A DNA stretch of 64,000 nt from Sympetrum striolatum (taxonomy: Eukaryota > Arthropoda > Insecta > Odonata > Libellulidae), in NCBI GenBank assembly GCA_947579665.1, contig OX388352.1, forward strand, positions 74,066,113 through 74,130,112, read 5' to 3'. Under the pieces are notes generated by a model. The model did not search any database. It was not told the origin of the DNA and was given only the letters and a program-made list of their open reading frames with translations. Below are positions 47,285-58,384 of this stretch, piece after piece (position 1 is the first letter of the stretch; every line of letters begins with the position of its first letter). The position numbers and the translations under genes are program-made.

Positions 47285-47590
47285 GGATTCAGATGTTAGC
47301 GTTACGGATTTATTAGAGGTTCTTGGTTGGGAATCGTTGGAAAGAAAAAGGAGAGTATATCAATTAGTTTGAATTTTTCAGGTAAGAAACTGAGGCGAGG
47401 CATGGTATTAAATATTAGAATAGAGGACCCGCATATTATAGAAAAGAGAGACTGTAAATAGAAGATAAAGCTGATATCGCCAAGTATTCGTTCATTAATA
47501 AAGGGGCTAAGAATGGAATGTGTTGCCTCAAGAGGTCTTCAAATTCTTACCAAAAAAACAAAAAGGAGTTTTGATGTAGTAGTTAATCGT
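47285..47590 (+). pseudogene. Second CR1-like LINE C-terminal fragment
   Basis: Starts with VTDLLEVLGWESLERKRRVY (about 47298-47358), equivalent to the MLSDVGWESLKERR segment of the neighbouring fragment. It ends with a KEWNVLPQEVFKFLPKKQKG-like C-terminus (about 47505-47575), carrying the W-N-x-L-P motif. It duplicates the domain found in 47137-47280, so two different copies or a tandem insertion are juxtaposed. Confidence 0.65.
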
Positions 47591-49605
47591 GTAAAATTTA
47601 AATGAATGGGAAACTGGTTTTAAATTGCTTTATAAATTGTAAGTGTGATGATGACAATGAGACAAAATGACATGTAGCTTAGCAAAGACACGACTAAAAG
47701 TTACTATGAAAAACACCAAGTGTACATGAGATATCTAGGGTGAATGTACATTAGAGTCGGTTTCAGGGGGATGTCGTATAAATTAAAGTTGCTAAGGTTT
47801 GTGTTGTAAATGTTGTTATAAAATGTATTTAGTTGTAGCTGTCACCTGACAGCAGTCACACTGCAGTATTTATAATAATACATGAAAATTAGGGTAAAAT
47901 AACAGGATTAGACCTAATCAAAAATGCACATTCAAGTTTGTAAAACCCCACCTGGTCAACTCCATAGAGGTTATTAGACATCCATAAAGTTCATTTACGG
48001 TGACGTAAACTTGTGAGTGTCTTCTCACTAGAAACTGGCATTTTTGAGTCGTATTTTCTTGTTAACTTTTGTTTTTCGAATCGAAACAAAGCTTCAAGTG
48101 CATCCTACACCTGAGAAAAATACAAACTCGTAAAAAATTATTCTTTGACGTAATTATTTATTTACAAACGTCCCATTGGACATGTTATGATACATGTCAT
48201 GTACATGAATGTTATGAAAAAATATGGCTACAAAAATCACATGACTTTGGAGTGTGTGTTACAGCCAAATTATTTTCTGTTCGATGGTAAGTTTTACATT
48301 CTAAGAAAAACTCACGATGATGTTATAGCTGTATCCTTTAATCGCTGAAATATTTGCGAATACTTTCTAAAAGCTATTATGTATTCGTAGCTATTAACTT
48401 TTTACAAGAGTTGCAAAATTTTACAGATATGTGGATGTCAGCCTTGTCCTTGGAAAGATGCATACCTATTCTATGTCATGCAGTTGATTTCTCTTTAAGA
48501 TGCTATCAATCCTTCTATTTCTTTCAATCGTGAACTGGACAAATCGCTCGATTAATTTTCAGATGTCACCATAACTATTTTCGATAACTCCAAAATTCCT
48601 TTTTCGTTTATTTATTCACCTCTGTGAATGTACCGATTATGCGATTCTTCTTGTTCACCCGAGCTCTTGCTTAACTCCTGCCTTTCATTCACTTATTCAC
48701 AGGTTCTTTCAAATCCCAGTGTCACGTGAAAATTTTTTCATGGACTGAAAATAATTGATTCTATCGCTTTAAAACTAGGTTATTCGTCTACTGAAATATT
48801 CAAATTACCCCGTGCTTATTATTGAATTGGAATATTTTTAATTTAAAAAGTTAATTTAATTTCAAATACTGAAACAAAATGTAAAAAGATAGGTCAAATA
48901 TGTGAGCTCCAATTTATTTAATTAAGTTTTAATTAAATACGCAGTACACGCGCATAACATAAAATCTGAAAATTCCTCTAAATCTGAGGAATGTTAGCTC
49001 AAAATTTTAATAAATTGTGCGTCAATCGATGCAGCCATTATTATGTGGAATTTCCTCTTAAAAGTGCGTATTTGCGTTTTTGAGGCTTTAGAGGACAATA
49101 GTGCTCAGCAGTGGCGCAGCGAGGGGGGGGGTTTAGGGGTTCAAACCCCCCCCTCCCCCCAAGACTCAAGTCCTATGACCAGCTCTGTCCTTTTTCTTCT
49201 GCTGAAGAGTACAAAACACCAATCATCAACCAAGTTTTAGAGATACTATGCTAGTCATGTGTTGCTTGATAAATTCAGCGAAAGCTTTGCATACCCGTAA
49301 ATATGGCTCCAACTTCAGCTAAGGTGATGTTTTCAGTAGCAGAGCAGGCCTAGAGCCGACATCGATATCAATGGGACGTTACGATACGAGTGTTTTGCGC
49401 ACAATGTTCACTGCGTGCACTTCTTAAGCCTATCCTTTAGTTAGATGACTCACACCATAAGATAAGATTCCCATGAAATAATTCGAAAGTGCTGATTCGT
49501 TTGCTCCTCGCAAATATACAAGGGAACATTCGAGAAGTAATTCGTACCTTACACCCTGAAACAGAGTTTAAGATTACGCTTGAGAAACAAACAGATTGAT
49601 AAAAC
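47591..49605. other. Unassigned AT-rich DNA with one G/C-run repeat fragment
   Basis: Only the repeat end at 49109-49165 is notable. Confidence 0.4.
49109..49165. repeat. CAGTGGCGCAGC transposon-end fragment with G/C runs
   Basis: CAGTGGCGCAGCGAGGGGGG followed by GTTTAGGGGTTCAAACCCCCCC forms a small G-run/C-run hairpin. The leading CAGTGGCG resembles hAT-type termini, but no opposite end was found nearby. Confidence 0.4.
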
Positions 49606-50360
49606 CAGGGCCGGATTAAGGGCAGGGCCGACGGGGCCGCGGCCCGGGGCTCCCACATTTTGGGGGCCCCCACAAAAAATGCGAACAAATAGGTTTTTCT
49701 TCATTTTTTAAGGATTTAAGTTGACAAAATTTTCGTCAAAGTGATTCGAAATGCTGTTGGATTTGTTTAATAAAACTGCTGGAGATTAATTAATATAATA
49801 ATTTCCTAAAAAATGTGTAGCATGTATTTTTAGGTTATTAATTTCATGTTATTTATTTTTATATTATAATTCATCGCTATTGTGAATGTTTATTCAGTAT
49901 TTAATATTGTTCTAAAGTGTATAAACGTTCATTCTTTTACGGTAAAAAAAACTGTGCACACGAATGCGCGAGTAGAGATTTTGATTTTCCCTCTACCTCG
50001 CAGAGTGCGGTATATTGAAATCGATTCATCGTTTGTGTCAACTTCGATTAACTTGCGTCAACGGCTGTTAAACGCAGAAGAATAGCAACAGCTTCTTGTT
50101 CGTGCTTGTTTGTGCCTGTTGTTAGTATTTGATAGTACATTTGCTACTACTGTATACAGATGCAATTTGAAACAATTTACTTATGTTTAACTCTACTGAC
50201 TCCTACGCTGTATTAGATGACTAAGTGAAAATTGTGATAATAAATAAATAAAATGAATTGAAGACATAATCTTATTGTATAATGTAATTAATTTGTGAGC
50301 GCAAAAGGGCCCCCACACATTGATCGGCCCTGGGGCCCCCGCGTTCTTAATCCGGCCCTG
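49606..50360. mobile_element. hAT-like non-autonomous transposon, full copy
   Basis: Begins CAGGGCCGGATTAAG (49606) and ends with the complement CTTAATCCGGCCCTG (50346-50360), a 15-bp terminal inverted repeat of the CA(G)GG...CC(C)TG type seen in hAT elements. GGGGCCC-rich blocks lie just inside each end. Flanks GATAAAAC and GATAATGA agree in the first five of eight bases, a weak 8-bp target duplication at best. The interior is non-coding. A deleted relative is nested at 3424-3709. Confidence 0.72.
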
Positions 50361-50371
50361 GATAATGAACC

Positions 50372-50503
50372 CTGTCAGGTTTCAAGTAACTACCTTAGCT
50401 TTGGTTTTCTTCACATTTATATTCAATTTCCATTTCTCAAAAGCTGTGGACAGGAATTGAGCATTCTATTCATATCTTTAGATGATTCTGCCAGGGTCAC
50501 AAT
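50372..50503 (-). pseudogene. Isolated 132-bp internal RT fragment
   Basis: Identical at about 131 of 132 positions to 58990-59121, where the sequence is part of an RTE-like RT just after its FSDD motif (TLAESSKDMNRMLNSCPQLL). It is an internal piece, neither 5' nor 3' end of the LINE, so ordinary retrotransposition does not explain it. GATAAT occurs on both flanks (50361-50366 and 50508-50513). Confidence 0.85.
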
Positions 50504-51872
50504 TAACGATAATTAAGTACTCCATACTGCCCCACCTTCCCCTATTTGTTATACGAGTATGATGTTGCTTACATACTGCAAGCTCATTAAGGTACCGTCA
50601 AAACATTAAGTATTTGTCGAAATGTTACGCCTCTCAGTTCTGAAGAACATGTTTCTCGTGATATCTTAAGGAATTACTGAAACAGAGAGACTGAAGATCG
50701 AACAAAGGGCCGCCTTTGAATGAGTCCAATGCGTATATATTTACGAAAAACACGTCCTCAATCGTCATAGCTGGTAACAATTTTATTTCCTCTAAGGAAG
50801 AGCCTAAATTAAAATCCCAAAATTCGACCCCTACGAGTTTCTGACCGTACAATATTGATAGGCCGGCATCGAGCTCAGTAAACGTGATATCAACCCATAG
50901 ATGAAATTTCAAGTCGATATTCGCTCGGAAATTTCCTTACCGGTCGCAATTGCACAGCTAAAATTCGATATCCTTGGATTACTAATGATTTCCAAGCACA
51001 GCGATAGCCTCAGTCGTCAGGGGAACTGTGTGTTTATAACTGCCAAATCATGCATAGAGTCCGTCTTTTTTCTCCAAACCCTCGTAGTTAAGAATCCGAA
51101 GCTATATTCTACAACCAAAACAAGAATCTCTTTTCAACTTTTCGTCTTTTGATACTCGTCTAGAATTCATAGGAGCATTAATTCTAAATTAATACCGCGA
51201 ATTAAATTAAGGATACTGAAGGTGAAAGAGAATTTGCATGCATTTCTAATGCAGGACTTTTCGAGTCCTAGGATCGAGCCCACGAGTCCTATGACAGATG
51301 TGAATACATATAAGGAGCTGGTAGGGATGAAACTTATTTAATCCAAAAACTGAAGTCGAAATCATACCGGAAAGTTCCTAAAATAAGATTCAGTTATCCC
51401 CATTTGAAATGTATATCGAACCAAGGGTCATTAAGGAAACGATGAACTGCGATCATGGAAATGCATTTTTAAGGTCTCTTCTTCCGGGTTTAACATTTCG
51501 ATGTAATCGGAAAGGAGTTGAAAAAAATCTAACACATCGCTGCAATGTATCTCAAATGAAGAATTTTGCACCCACCTGTTGTCGAACTCAACCATATTTG
51601 GTGACATTTCTATGATTATTAATACAGAAGAATGCGTCTTCGGACGCCTCCGTGGATTTGAATTCTCTATCCAGAAAATGCATTGAAAATCTTTTTGAAA
51701 TTTACGTAATGTATCATTCTTAGAAAAAATGAATGTTTAGGACATTCTGGCATCGAACCCGTGATAGCTAGGATCGAAGTCTGAATTATTCTGGAGGTTA
51801 CACGCTGCGGCCAGTTGGTCGCGAAAATTTCAAGTCACTTGTGGAATATGGTTACAATTTGTATCCTATATA
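50504..51872. other. Unassigned DNA with SINE-like B boxes
   Basis: A short CTGCCCCACCTTCCCCTA motif (about 50528-50545) is the complement of the start of the repeat at 51873. A minus-strand GGGCTCGATCC (complement of 51270-51280) resembles a B box. The open frames at 50634-51152 are unrecognised. Confidence 0.4.
51738..51835 (-). mobile_element. tRNA-derived SINE candidate
   Basis: The minus strand reads CTGGCCGCAGCGTGTAACC (A-box-like, complement of about 51795-51813), then CACGGGTTCGATGCCAGAAT (B-box-like, complement of about 51743-51762). The spacing of about 50 bp suits a tRNA-type Pol III promoter. No conserved second copy is seen. Confidence 0.4.
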
Positions 51873-52790
51873 GGGGAAGGCGGGGCACAACGGGGTGTCG
51901 GGGCGGAATTCAGTTCATCTTATAGCGGTGTCAAAGATATGTTGCTAATGGGCGGCAATAAGCATAACTAGACCAACATGTTACTAAACTACGGCATCCA
52001 TGTTATGGTTTTCTTGAGCGTTGCTGTGTGAGATTTCCTCTGTGTTTTTCAGCTCTCAAATTGTAACTTTTGAGGCTTTTGTAACCAAGGAAAGGTATAC
52101 ATGCTTGTTTAGATTACAACTATAGTTAGTTAATGCTTGAAGTACGTTTAACTGTCTTTAGTTTCGTGTTGTGAAACGTTTGTATACGTATCTTTTTCGA
52201 GGGACTTTACTTCCCTAACTTGAATCAAGTCCATGGGGCAGAACGGGTGGGGCAGAATGGGGTAATGCCCAACAGTGTTGTTAACTACTATTGATTTCAG
52301 ATATCTTTCTTAAGAGACATCCTACTTAATCTGTTCGCAAACCCGTAGCAACATCTGGTGTAAGAGCCGTGAGATTTTAAAAAGTAGCTGATGAGGTTTT
52401 CCTGGAGAGTGATTTTTGTGAATAGGCTTAAGAAAAGGACACATTCAATGAAAACTGTAATTAAACCTTTGTAGTGACTTAAAACGAGATAAATATAGAG
52501 TAAATTTATTTTTTCTGTAATTCTTCTTGTTTTAATCCTTTTTCACACTTACTTGTCTTTACTACTACCACTGCCCTATACCCAGGGTAGAACGGGCAAA
52601 ACGAAGTAATTTTTTTTAGTAAATTTATCGGTCCTATGTTTTACTACGATGTCATTGTATATTTGTTATTATTAATTTATAATGTGTTCATAGAAAAATT
52701 TGCTGCTGTCATATTAAGCTGTCCTTTTATACTTGTAATACGTATTTTCAACTTGGTACTCCTCTCTGGCCGGAGTGCCCCTACAAGGTG
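51873..52790. repeat. GGGGCAGAACGGG-type repeat region
   Basis: Starts TATAGGGGAAGGCGGGGCAC and carries recurring GGGGCAGAACGGG, GGGGCAGAATGGGG and GGGTAGAACGGGCAAAACG phrases to about 52620. Such phrases are common in decayed arthropod DNA elements. The matching opposite terminus is not within this stretch. AT-rich filler lies between the phrases. Confidence 0.4.
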
Positions 52791-53389
52791 TATACAAAAA
52801 TTACAGTGAATAATTTTTAGAGAGTATTACCTCATGCTACATCAATTTGAAGTAATAATTCCAGTTTCCTGATCCCCTGAGATAGACAGTAACAATTTTG
52901 AAGGAAATTATAAACAAACTTGATAATTTCCACAATAAAAAAAAGTCAGAAGGAGTTGTGAATTTTAAAAAGGTTTCTGGAGCAGGAAGAGGTCGTGCTT
53001 ACTGTGGATGGCGCGTCATGGATTTAGAGCAGCGAGTTGATATTGTTTTGTTTTAATTAACAAAAAAGAGCCAAAGAAGCTCATTAAAGGTAAACAAAAT
53101 CAGTGTATGGCGATGATTTTGACTCCGAAGACTGTTTACAACTGATATGAACAATTTACATGCGAAAATGAGTCGCTTGAGAACGAATGACGGTCGGTAT
53201 CTTCGACCACAATAACAGACAAGATCCTTCAAAAAGTGGCAAACGTGATTCGTTCAGACAAGATGATTGACTGTTTGAGAGCATACCGAAGAAGTGAAGC
53301 TCTCGTACGGGTCCGCGAAAAGCAATTAAACCAATTGTTTGTAAATGAGATGAGTGAGCGCAAAATTTCTTCAAAAAGGTTTGTCTGAT
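52791..53389. other. Unassigned, possible transposase vestige
   Basis: The plus-strand peptide MDLEQRVDIVLF (about 53020-53056) faintly resembles the N-terminal helix of DD37E/mariner-like proteins (xxRVDIVLLYxE). Too short to call. Nothing else was identified. Confidence 0.25.
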
Positions 53390-56060
53390 CATACATGCAT
53401 GAGTGATTTACCTTCGCTAGATTCATGTGCATAATATGAATTTCAGAAATCCCCTTCAATCCTTCACTTCCTTTTAGTTCACCCAAATCTCTTTGCTTCA
53501 TGAATACTTCCATGGGCAGGGCTATTCTTTTACGCATCTTCCGCCTCAAGAAACAATACTTATTAAGTAAAAATATGTATCAACCCGCTCTAGGTTTTCC
53601 CCATCCATCCTCATCATTAATTTCGTTTTTTTCCCTTATAGATCCGCGTTAATTTTGTTTTCTTTACGTTCATTTTCATTACAAACACATTTTCTTTATC
53701 ATTAAGAGCATTTACTAAAATTTGTAAACCACTTTTAAGTGGAACACCACAGTTCACCACTTCCTCACCAACCAATATTCCCTTATCAATTTATTTCCAG
53801 GCTTTTTTTAGCATTTCCTCTACATAAACTTAAAAAAGTTTTGTTGACATAGGACACCCTTGTTTTACCCCCGTTCCCAATCCGATTTCCCATCAGCTTT
53901 CCTTACGCGGGCTGTTTGATTCAGATACAAATTTTAAACCAATCTCCTATCCTTCCAGTTCAACACAAATTAGTTTAATATTCCTATCAGTTTTGATGAG
54001 TGGACTCTATGAAAAGCCTATTCAAAATCATTACAACATATATCCATATTAAATGGTAGACTTCGTTCAGCAAGTACTCTCAACACCCCAGTTGCATCCC
54101 TCGTTCCTTCCCCTCTCTGAAAACCGAACTGCTCTCATCCAATTTGACCATTAGCATTTCCCTCTATCCGTCTAATTAAGAATCTTAGATGTACTTTTGC
54201 CGAGTGAGATATTAAGCTAATTGTACGGTAATCCCGACGTAGTTCTTTTTCTGTGAAGGAATTAAGATAGTTTTAATAAAATCCTCTGGCCATTTTCCTT
54301 GATCATAAATCTTCCTAATTAAATCACAGAAACATTTCTTACCTATGTCATCGAGGTTCTTAAGGAACTCCACTGGGATCTCGTCAATCTCCATTTCTTT
54401 ATTACCTTCATATCCCGCAATGCCCATTCTATTTATTCTTATTTAGTCTTCCTCAACTTCTTCCTCACTTTCGATTTCTATGATGGTGAGTTTCATATTT
54501 TCCCCATACAATTCTTTGACATATTCTTTCCATGGTCCCCAATAAGGTGACTGTAGCCCCCCGCTGCGTTTAACCGTCACCATTCTATTACTAATTTTAT
54601 TCCCCATAAGTTGCTTTACTTTTCTATACATTACGTCGGCCCTCCCCTTTCCAACAGTTTTTTCTATTTCATTACCCTGTCACTTCCACCACTGTTCCTT
54701 TGCCTTGTTTGTTTCCCTTCTTAGTTCGTTGTTTAGTGCTCTGTAGATAGCCCGTACTCGGTGTTGACCCTTTTCCTTCTTTCCTCCATATTATATGAAA
54801 TTTCTACCGTTATTCATAGTTATCTAATTTTGGTTTGTTTCACCCTTCTAACGATTTTTTAACACACTCCTTTACACAATTTTTAAACTTTTCCCATTCC
54901 TCGTTAGTGGTCAGTCCCCTTCCCTTACAATGAAGAACTTTACGAGCAGACTTTTGAAATTCTTTAGCCTTCCAACCCCTAAGAGCTTCTAAGTTCCATT
55001 TTGGAGTCCAATTTGGCCAAAAAATCTTTTCAATATTACCAGGTTATGATCCGAATCTACATCAGCACCATGATAACGAGAGTTATAATACAATTTCTTT
55101 ACCTCTTCCTTGCCAAAATGTAATCACTTTGGTACCTATATCTATCTCCAGACTTTTTCCATGTGTACCTCCTTCTGTTGTAGTGCTGATGGAGAGTATT
55201 TGTGATACAGAGATAATTTCTCTTACAAAAGTCTATCACTTTTTGTAATTTATCGTTTCTATTCCTCAGGTCGAAATCTCCCACCTATTCACCACATTTA
55301 TCTTGTCCAACTACCGCGTTCCAGTCCCCCATAACAATTACGTTTTTATTGCCCTAAACCCTTCCTATTATCTCTTCAATGTGATCATACATAAAGTCTA
55401 CATCATCTTCACTGTACTTACAAGTGGTCAAGTACACCTGTAATAAAACCATCTTCACTGGTTCAGACTTCACTTCTACCGACGTAATCCAATCCCTTTA
55501 CGGCTTAGTGGCTACCACGGATTCTCCCGCTTTCTCGTCCTAAACTACAGCTACAACACCCCTCTGGTTAGTTCTTCCGACACTGAAACTGACTATTACA
55601 TCATTCCACCAGAAGTTTTCCGCGTCTTTCTTCCGTGCTTCGCACAACCCTAGTATATTAATGTTGGATCTTTTCATTTCTAACTTTATATTTTCCAATT
55701 CCTCTTTTCTTATCATTGTCCAAACATTCCATGCCCCACCCTCGTTTTCTGTCCATCTTCTCTCTTCTCTTCTTGTCGTTTCTTGTGTAAGGATTTCGTG
55801 AAATGACAAGATGGCCTTACTCCCATCACTGCTGGGCACAACACTCACCCTAGAAGGCTGAGTCCCGTTGCCAGTACCAATATTATTATGTTTCCGCATC
55901 ATAACCAGGGATAGTTAGTCGAAGTGGTCTCCCCTTGCCTTCCTCAACGGTGTTTTTTTATCGTGACACCAACACTCATTATGGCCGCCCCATTGGGGTA
56001 CAGATGCCTTTGTAGCCGCCTCACTGAGGTACTGACGCTGCGTGGAAAACCTTTCGTACG
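53390..56060 (-). pseudogene. RTE-like LINE with endonuclease and RT, internally deleted near its C-terminus
   Basis: Minus strand, 5' to 3'. First a 5' leader with the KINRYKVVRK phrase (about 56070). The APE endonuclease N-terminal part has NVWTMIRKEELENIKLEMKR then NINILGLCEAR (about 55640-55740). The endonuclease C-terminal part has YTWKKSGDRYRYQSDYILAR (about 55105-55165). Next comes the linker MYRKVKQLMGNKISNRM (54631 downward) and the RT N-terminal EIPVEFLKNLDDIGKKCFCD with IYDQGKWPEDFIKTILIPSQ (54250-54380). A YLNQTARVRKADGKS-like segment lies at about 53910. The C-terminus jumps from a VFMKQRDL helix directly to a GLKGISEIHIMHMNL end (53395-53520). Closest in sequence to the fossil at 1-1735. 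Many stops. Confidence 0.82.
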
Positions 56061-56439
56061 ACCTTATACCTATTGATTTTTCTGGCATGGGAAACCCTAC
56101 CAGGAACTATGTTCCAGCTCATTAGGTCATAGGAACACGCAAGCCTTTCCACCACGATGTTCTGGTCCAGGGAAGGGACAGACCAACATAAGGAAAATTG
56201 TGTGCCATTTTGTATAGAATTGAAGGATCGTCTTCTTGCAGTTTCGGACTTCATGTCCAAAATTATAACTGAAGATGAAGGTTGGGTGTATAGCTACAAT
56301 TTTTAGATGGAAATTCAGATTTTTCAATGGAAAATGAGCTGCTCTCACCGCCCTAAGGAGTCAGACAAAATCGAACGCATTGGTTATGCTCATAGTTTTT
56401 TGGATAGTGAGGGTAGAACGCGATCAAAATCAGAGGAAG

Positions 56440-56860
56440 TATTGATATAACCGCTTCCTGAGGGGTGGCGATTCGAGCGTAAAAGAGGTAGCTTACTTTT
56501 CACTGGTTCGTCCACTACTTGAGTACTGTTCCGCAATTAGCAATCCACAAGATAAAGGTTTGATCTTGGAGCTAGAGCGCGTGCAACGTAGAGCGGCTCG
56601 TTTCGTAATGGGAGACTATTCGATAGCAGCGTGTCCGAAATGATCGAAGCCCTCGGATGGGAATCTCTTAAGAAAAGAAGAAGTGACAAGGCGAGACTCT
56701 CTTTTTTGTCCGGGGATTTTGATGAAAACTTTTTTGGTGATGCAGGAAGTAGAGTAATGAAAAACTGTATTGGCAAAAATTATTCGAGAAATTTTTAAAC
56801 AGTGATTTACCCGACGAAATACGCGACGTCGTGATCCCACTCGTGATTCTACTCATTTGC
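56440..56860 (+). pseudogene. CR1/Jockey-like LINE C-terminal domain
   Basis: Plus-strand VAYFSLVRPLLEYCSAISNP, then ELERVQRRAARFVMGDYS, then after a one-base shift SEMIEALGWESLKKRR and DEIRDVV near 56815. The order YFSLVRPLLEY-(A/S)xWDP, LExVQRRAARFV and LGWESLxxRR is typical for the post-RT region, as in the nearly complete copy at 63280-63480. 5'-truncated, at least two frame breaks. Confidence 0.75.
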
Positions 56861-57089
56861 TAAGATTATTTGACAGCTGTCTTTGGGTTTGTTAGTAAGA
56901 CGAAATTATTCTTACTAATAACTTGCTTTTGCTCACAGAATGATTCATTGTGAAAATATCTTTAAATAATCCTATTTCTCTGTAGGAAAATGTCTTTGCT
57001 ACACAATGCGGAGAATCCATAAAGTCTCTTCTATCAGTGGAATAAGTAGTCAGCAGTACGTAACATTTGCATAATTTCATTATTATTTA
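56861..57089. other. Unassigned AT-rich spacer
   Basis: No feature recognised between two LINE fragments of opposite orientation. Confidence 0.4.
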
Positions 57090-58335
57090 TTTAATTATTT
57101 ATTGCCAAAAACTAAAAATAGGCACCAGTCCAGGTGGTAGTCATATTGGGGGGAGAATTACATAATCTGCCTGGAATTCACCCTAGTCGGGAGGAATTCT
57201 CCCCCAAACCTCCCGAAGGCAGTACGTAATACATATAATTACAAAATTTACAAAAATGTTTCAAAATTTGCAATAATCATACAAGAATTCAAAATGCACT
57301 ACAATGTTATAATATCAAAAAAACAATACTACAACAAAATCAAGTAACCCTTTCAATTTTATTCATGAATACATTGTAGGAAGAGGAAAAAGGTTCAAAA
57401 ACTTCTCCAGGTAAATTGTTCCATTCTAATAATTCCCCGATTTAGACATTAATCTTTTCAAACATCTGTTCTCCCCATGATTTTATGGTTCCAAATTATT
57501 TCCATGTATATCCCCTGATGGTCTCTAACGCCCGGAAACACCTCGAGATCGATGAATATCTCAGGAGCTCTCACGAGAAAAACATCGATTAAATTAATTC
57601 GTTTCGAGTTGGACAATGTACGAATTGTGTGAATCCTCCCTCTCCTACGATTCTATTCACTAAAAGTCGAGCTGTGCTTAAGGCCTCCTCCTGACCAGAC
57701 CACTTAACTTCAGGCATGTTAAGATCTCCTGCTATGATAGTAGGTTTGCTTAGTTCTCTTTCCCCGCAGGTCTTTTCCCCAATCCTTTCTAATATTCCAA
57801 GCTACCCTCGGGGAAGTCTGTACGCCCCGAGTACCTGAATTTTTCTCTTACTCGTTGGGTCTGTAACTGCAATTCTAAGAAGCTCGTATGTGTCATCGGA
57901 TTCTAAGTGAACGCTATTTAAGTTTGGTATGACGCACAAGAATACGCCCTTCCTTGTCCCGTCTGTACACCTCATAATTGGCTGGAAAAATTTCCTCCGA
58001 AGCGATGCCCTTACAAAGCCAGGATTCTGTCCCTACTACAATGTCCGGTTGATATATTTCAATTAAAGTTTTAAATTCTGTGAACTTATTTAAAATACTC
58101 CTACAATTTACCCGAAGGAGCTTCAAAAAATCTTCCCCTAACACCAATCTTTACACTGAAATTTTGCAGCACCGTCATGACGTAATAAAAGTTCATTATC
58201 TCGACGATCGATCACGACATCAGTAATGAAATTTTCGTACTCATTTTCCAGCTTCTTTAATTTCACGATGAATAGATCTGCAAAAAATAACGGTGAACAT
58301 TCTTCATTACTCGCCATATTCTGTACCAATTCCAC
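57090..58335 (-). pseudogene. CR1/Jockey-like LINE lacking its RT domain (endonuclease joined to C-terminus)
   Basis: On the minus strand, APE endonuclease sequence is clear: LLRVNCRSILNKFTEFKTLI, then QPDIVVGTESWLCKGIASEE and FPANYEVYRRD (57980-58110), later IIAGDLNMPEVKWSGQEEA (about 57690-57745). Instead of RT motifs there follows, after about 100-200 bp, the ORF2 C-terminus EWNNLPGEVFEPFSSSYNVF with a stop near 57340. A 3' UTR to 57090 matches 22985-23175. The approximately 1.5 kb expected for the RT is missing. The region upstream of the endonuclease reads as unrecognised peptide (58138-58335). Confidence 0.78.
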
Positions 58336-58384
58336 GAATTCTCGGTTTATTACGAATATTTAAAATTATTCAATATTTCATCAT

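Noticed and set aside
49598..50368. 8-bp target duplication for the hAT-like element
   Set aside because: Flanks GATAAAAC and GATAATGA agree only in the first five bases, and the right flank is next to a separate repair-like insertion.
53000..53160. Possible mariner-like transposase start (EQRVDIVLF)
   Set aside because: Only about 12 residues are convincing and stops follow at once; too weak to list as an element.
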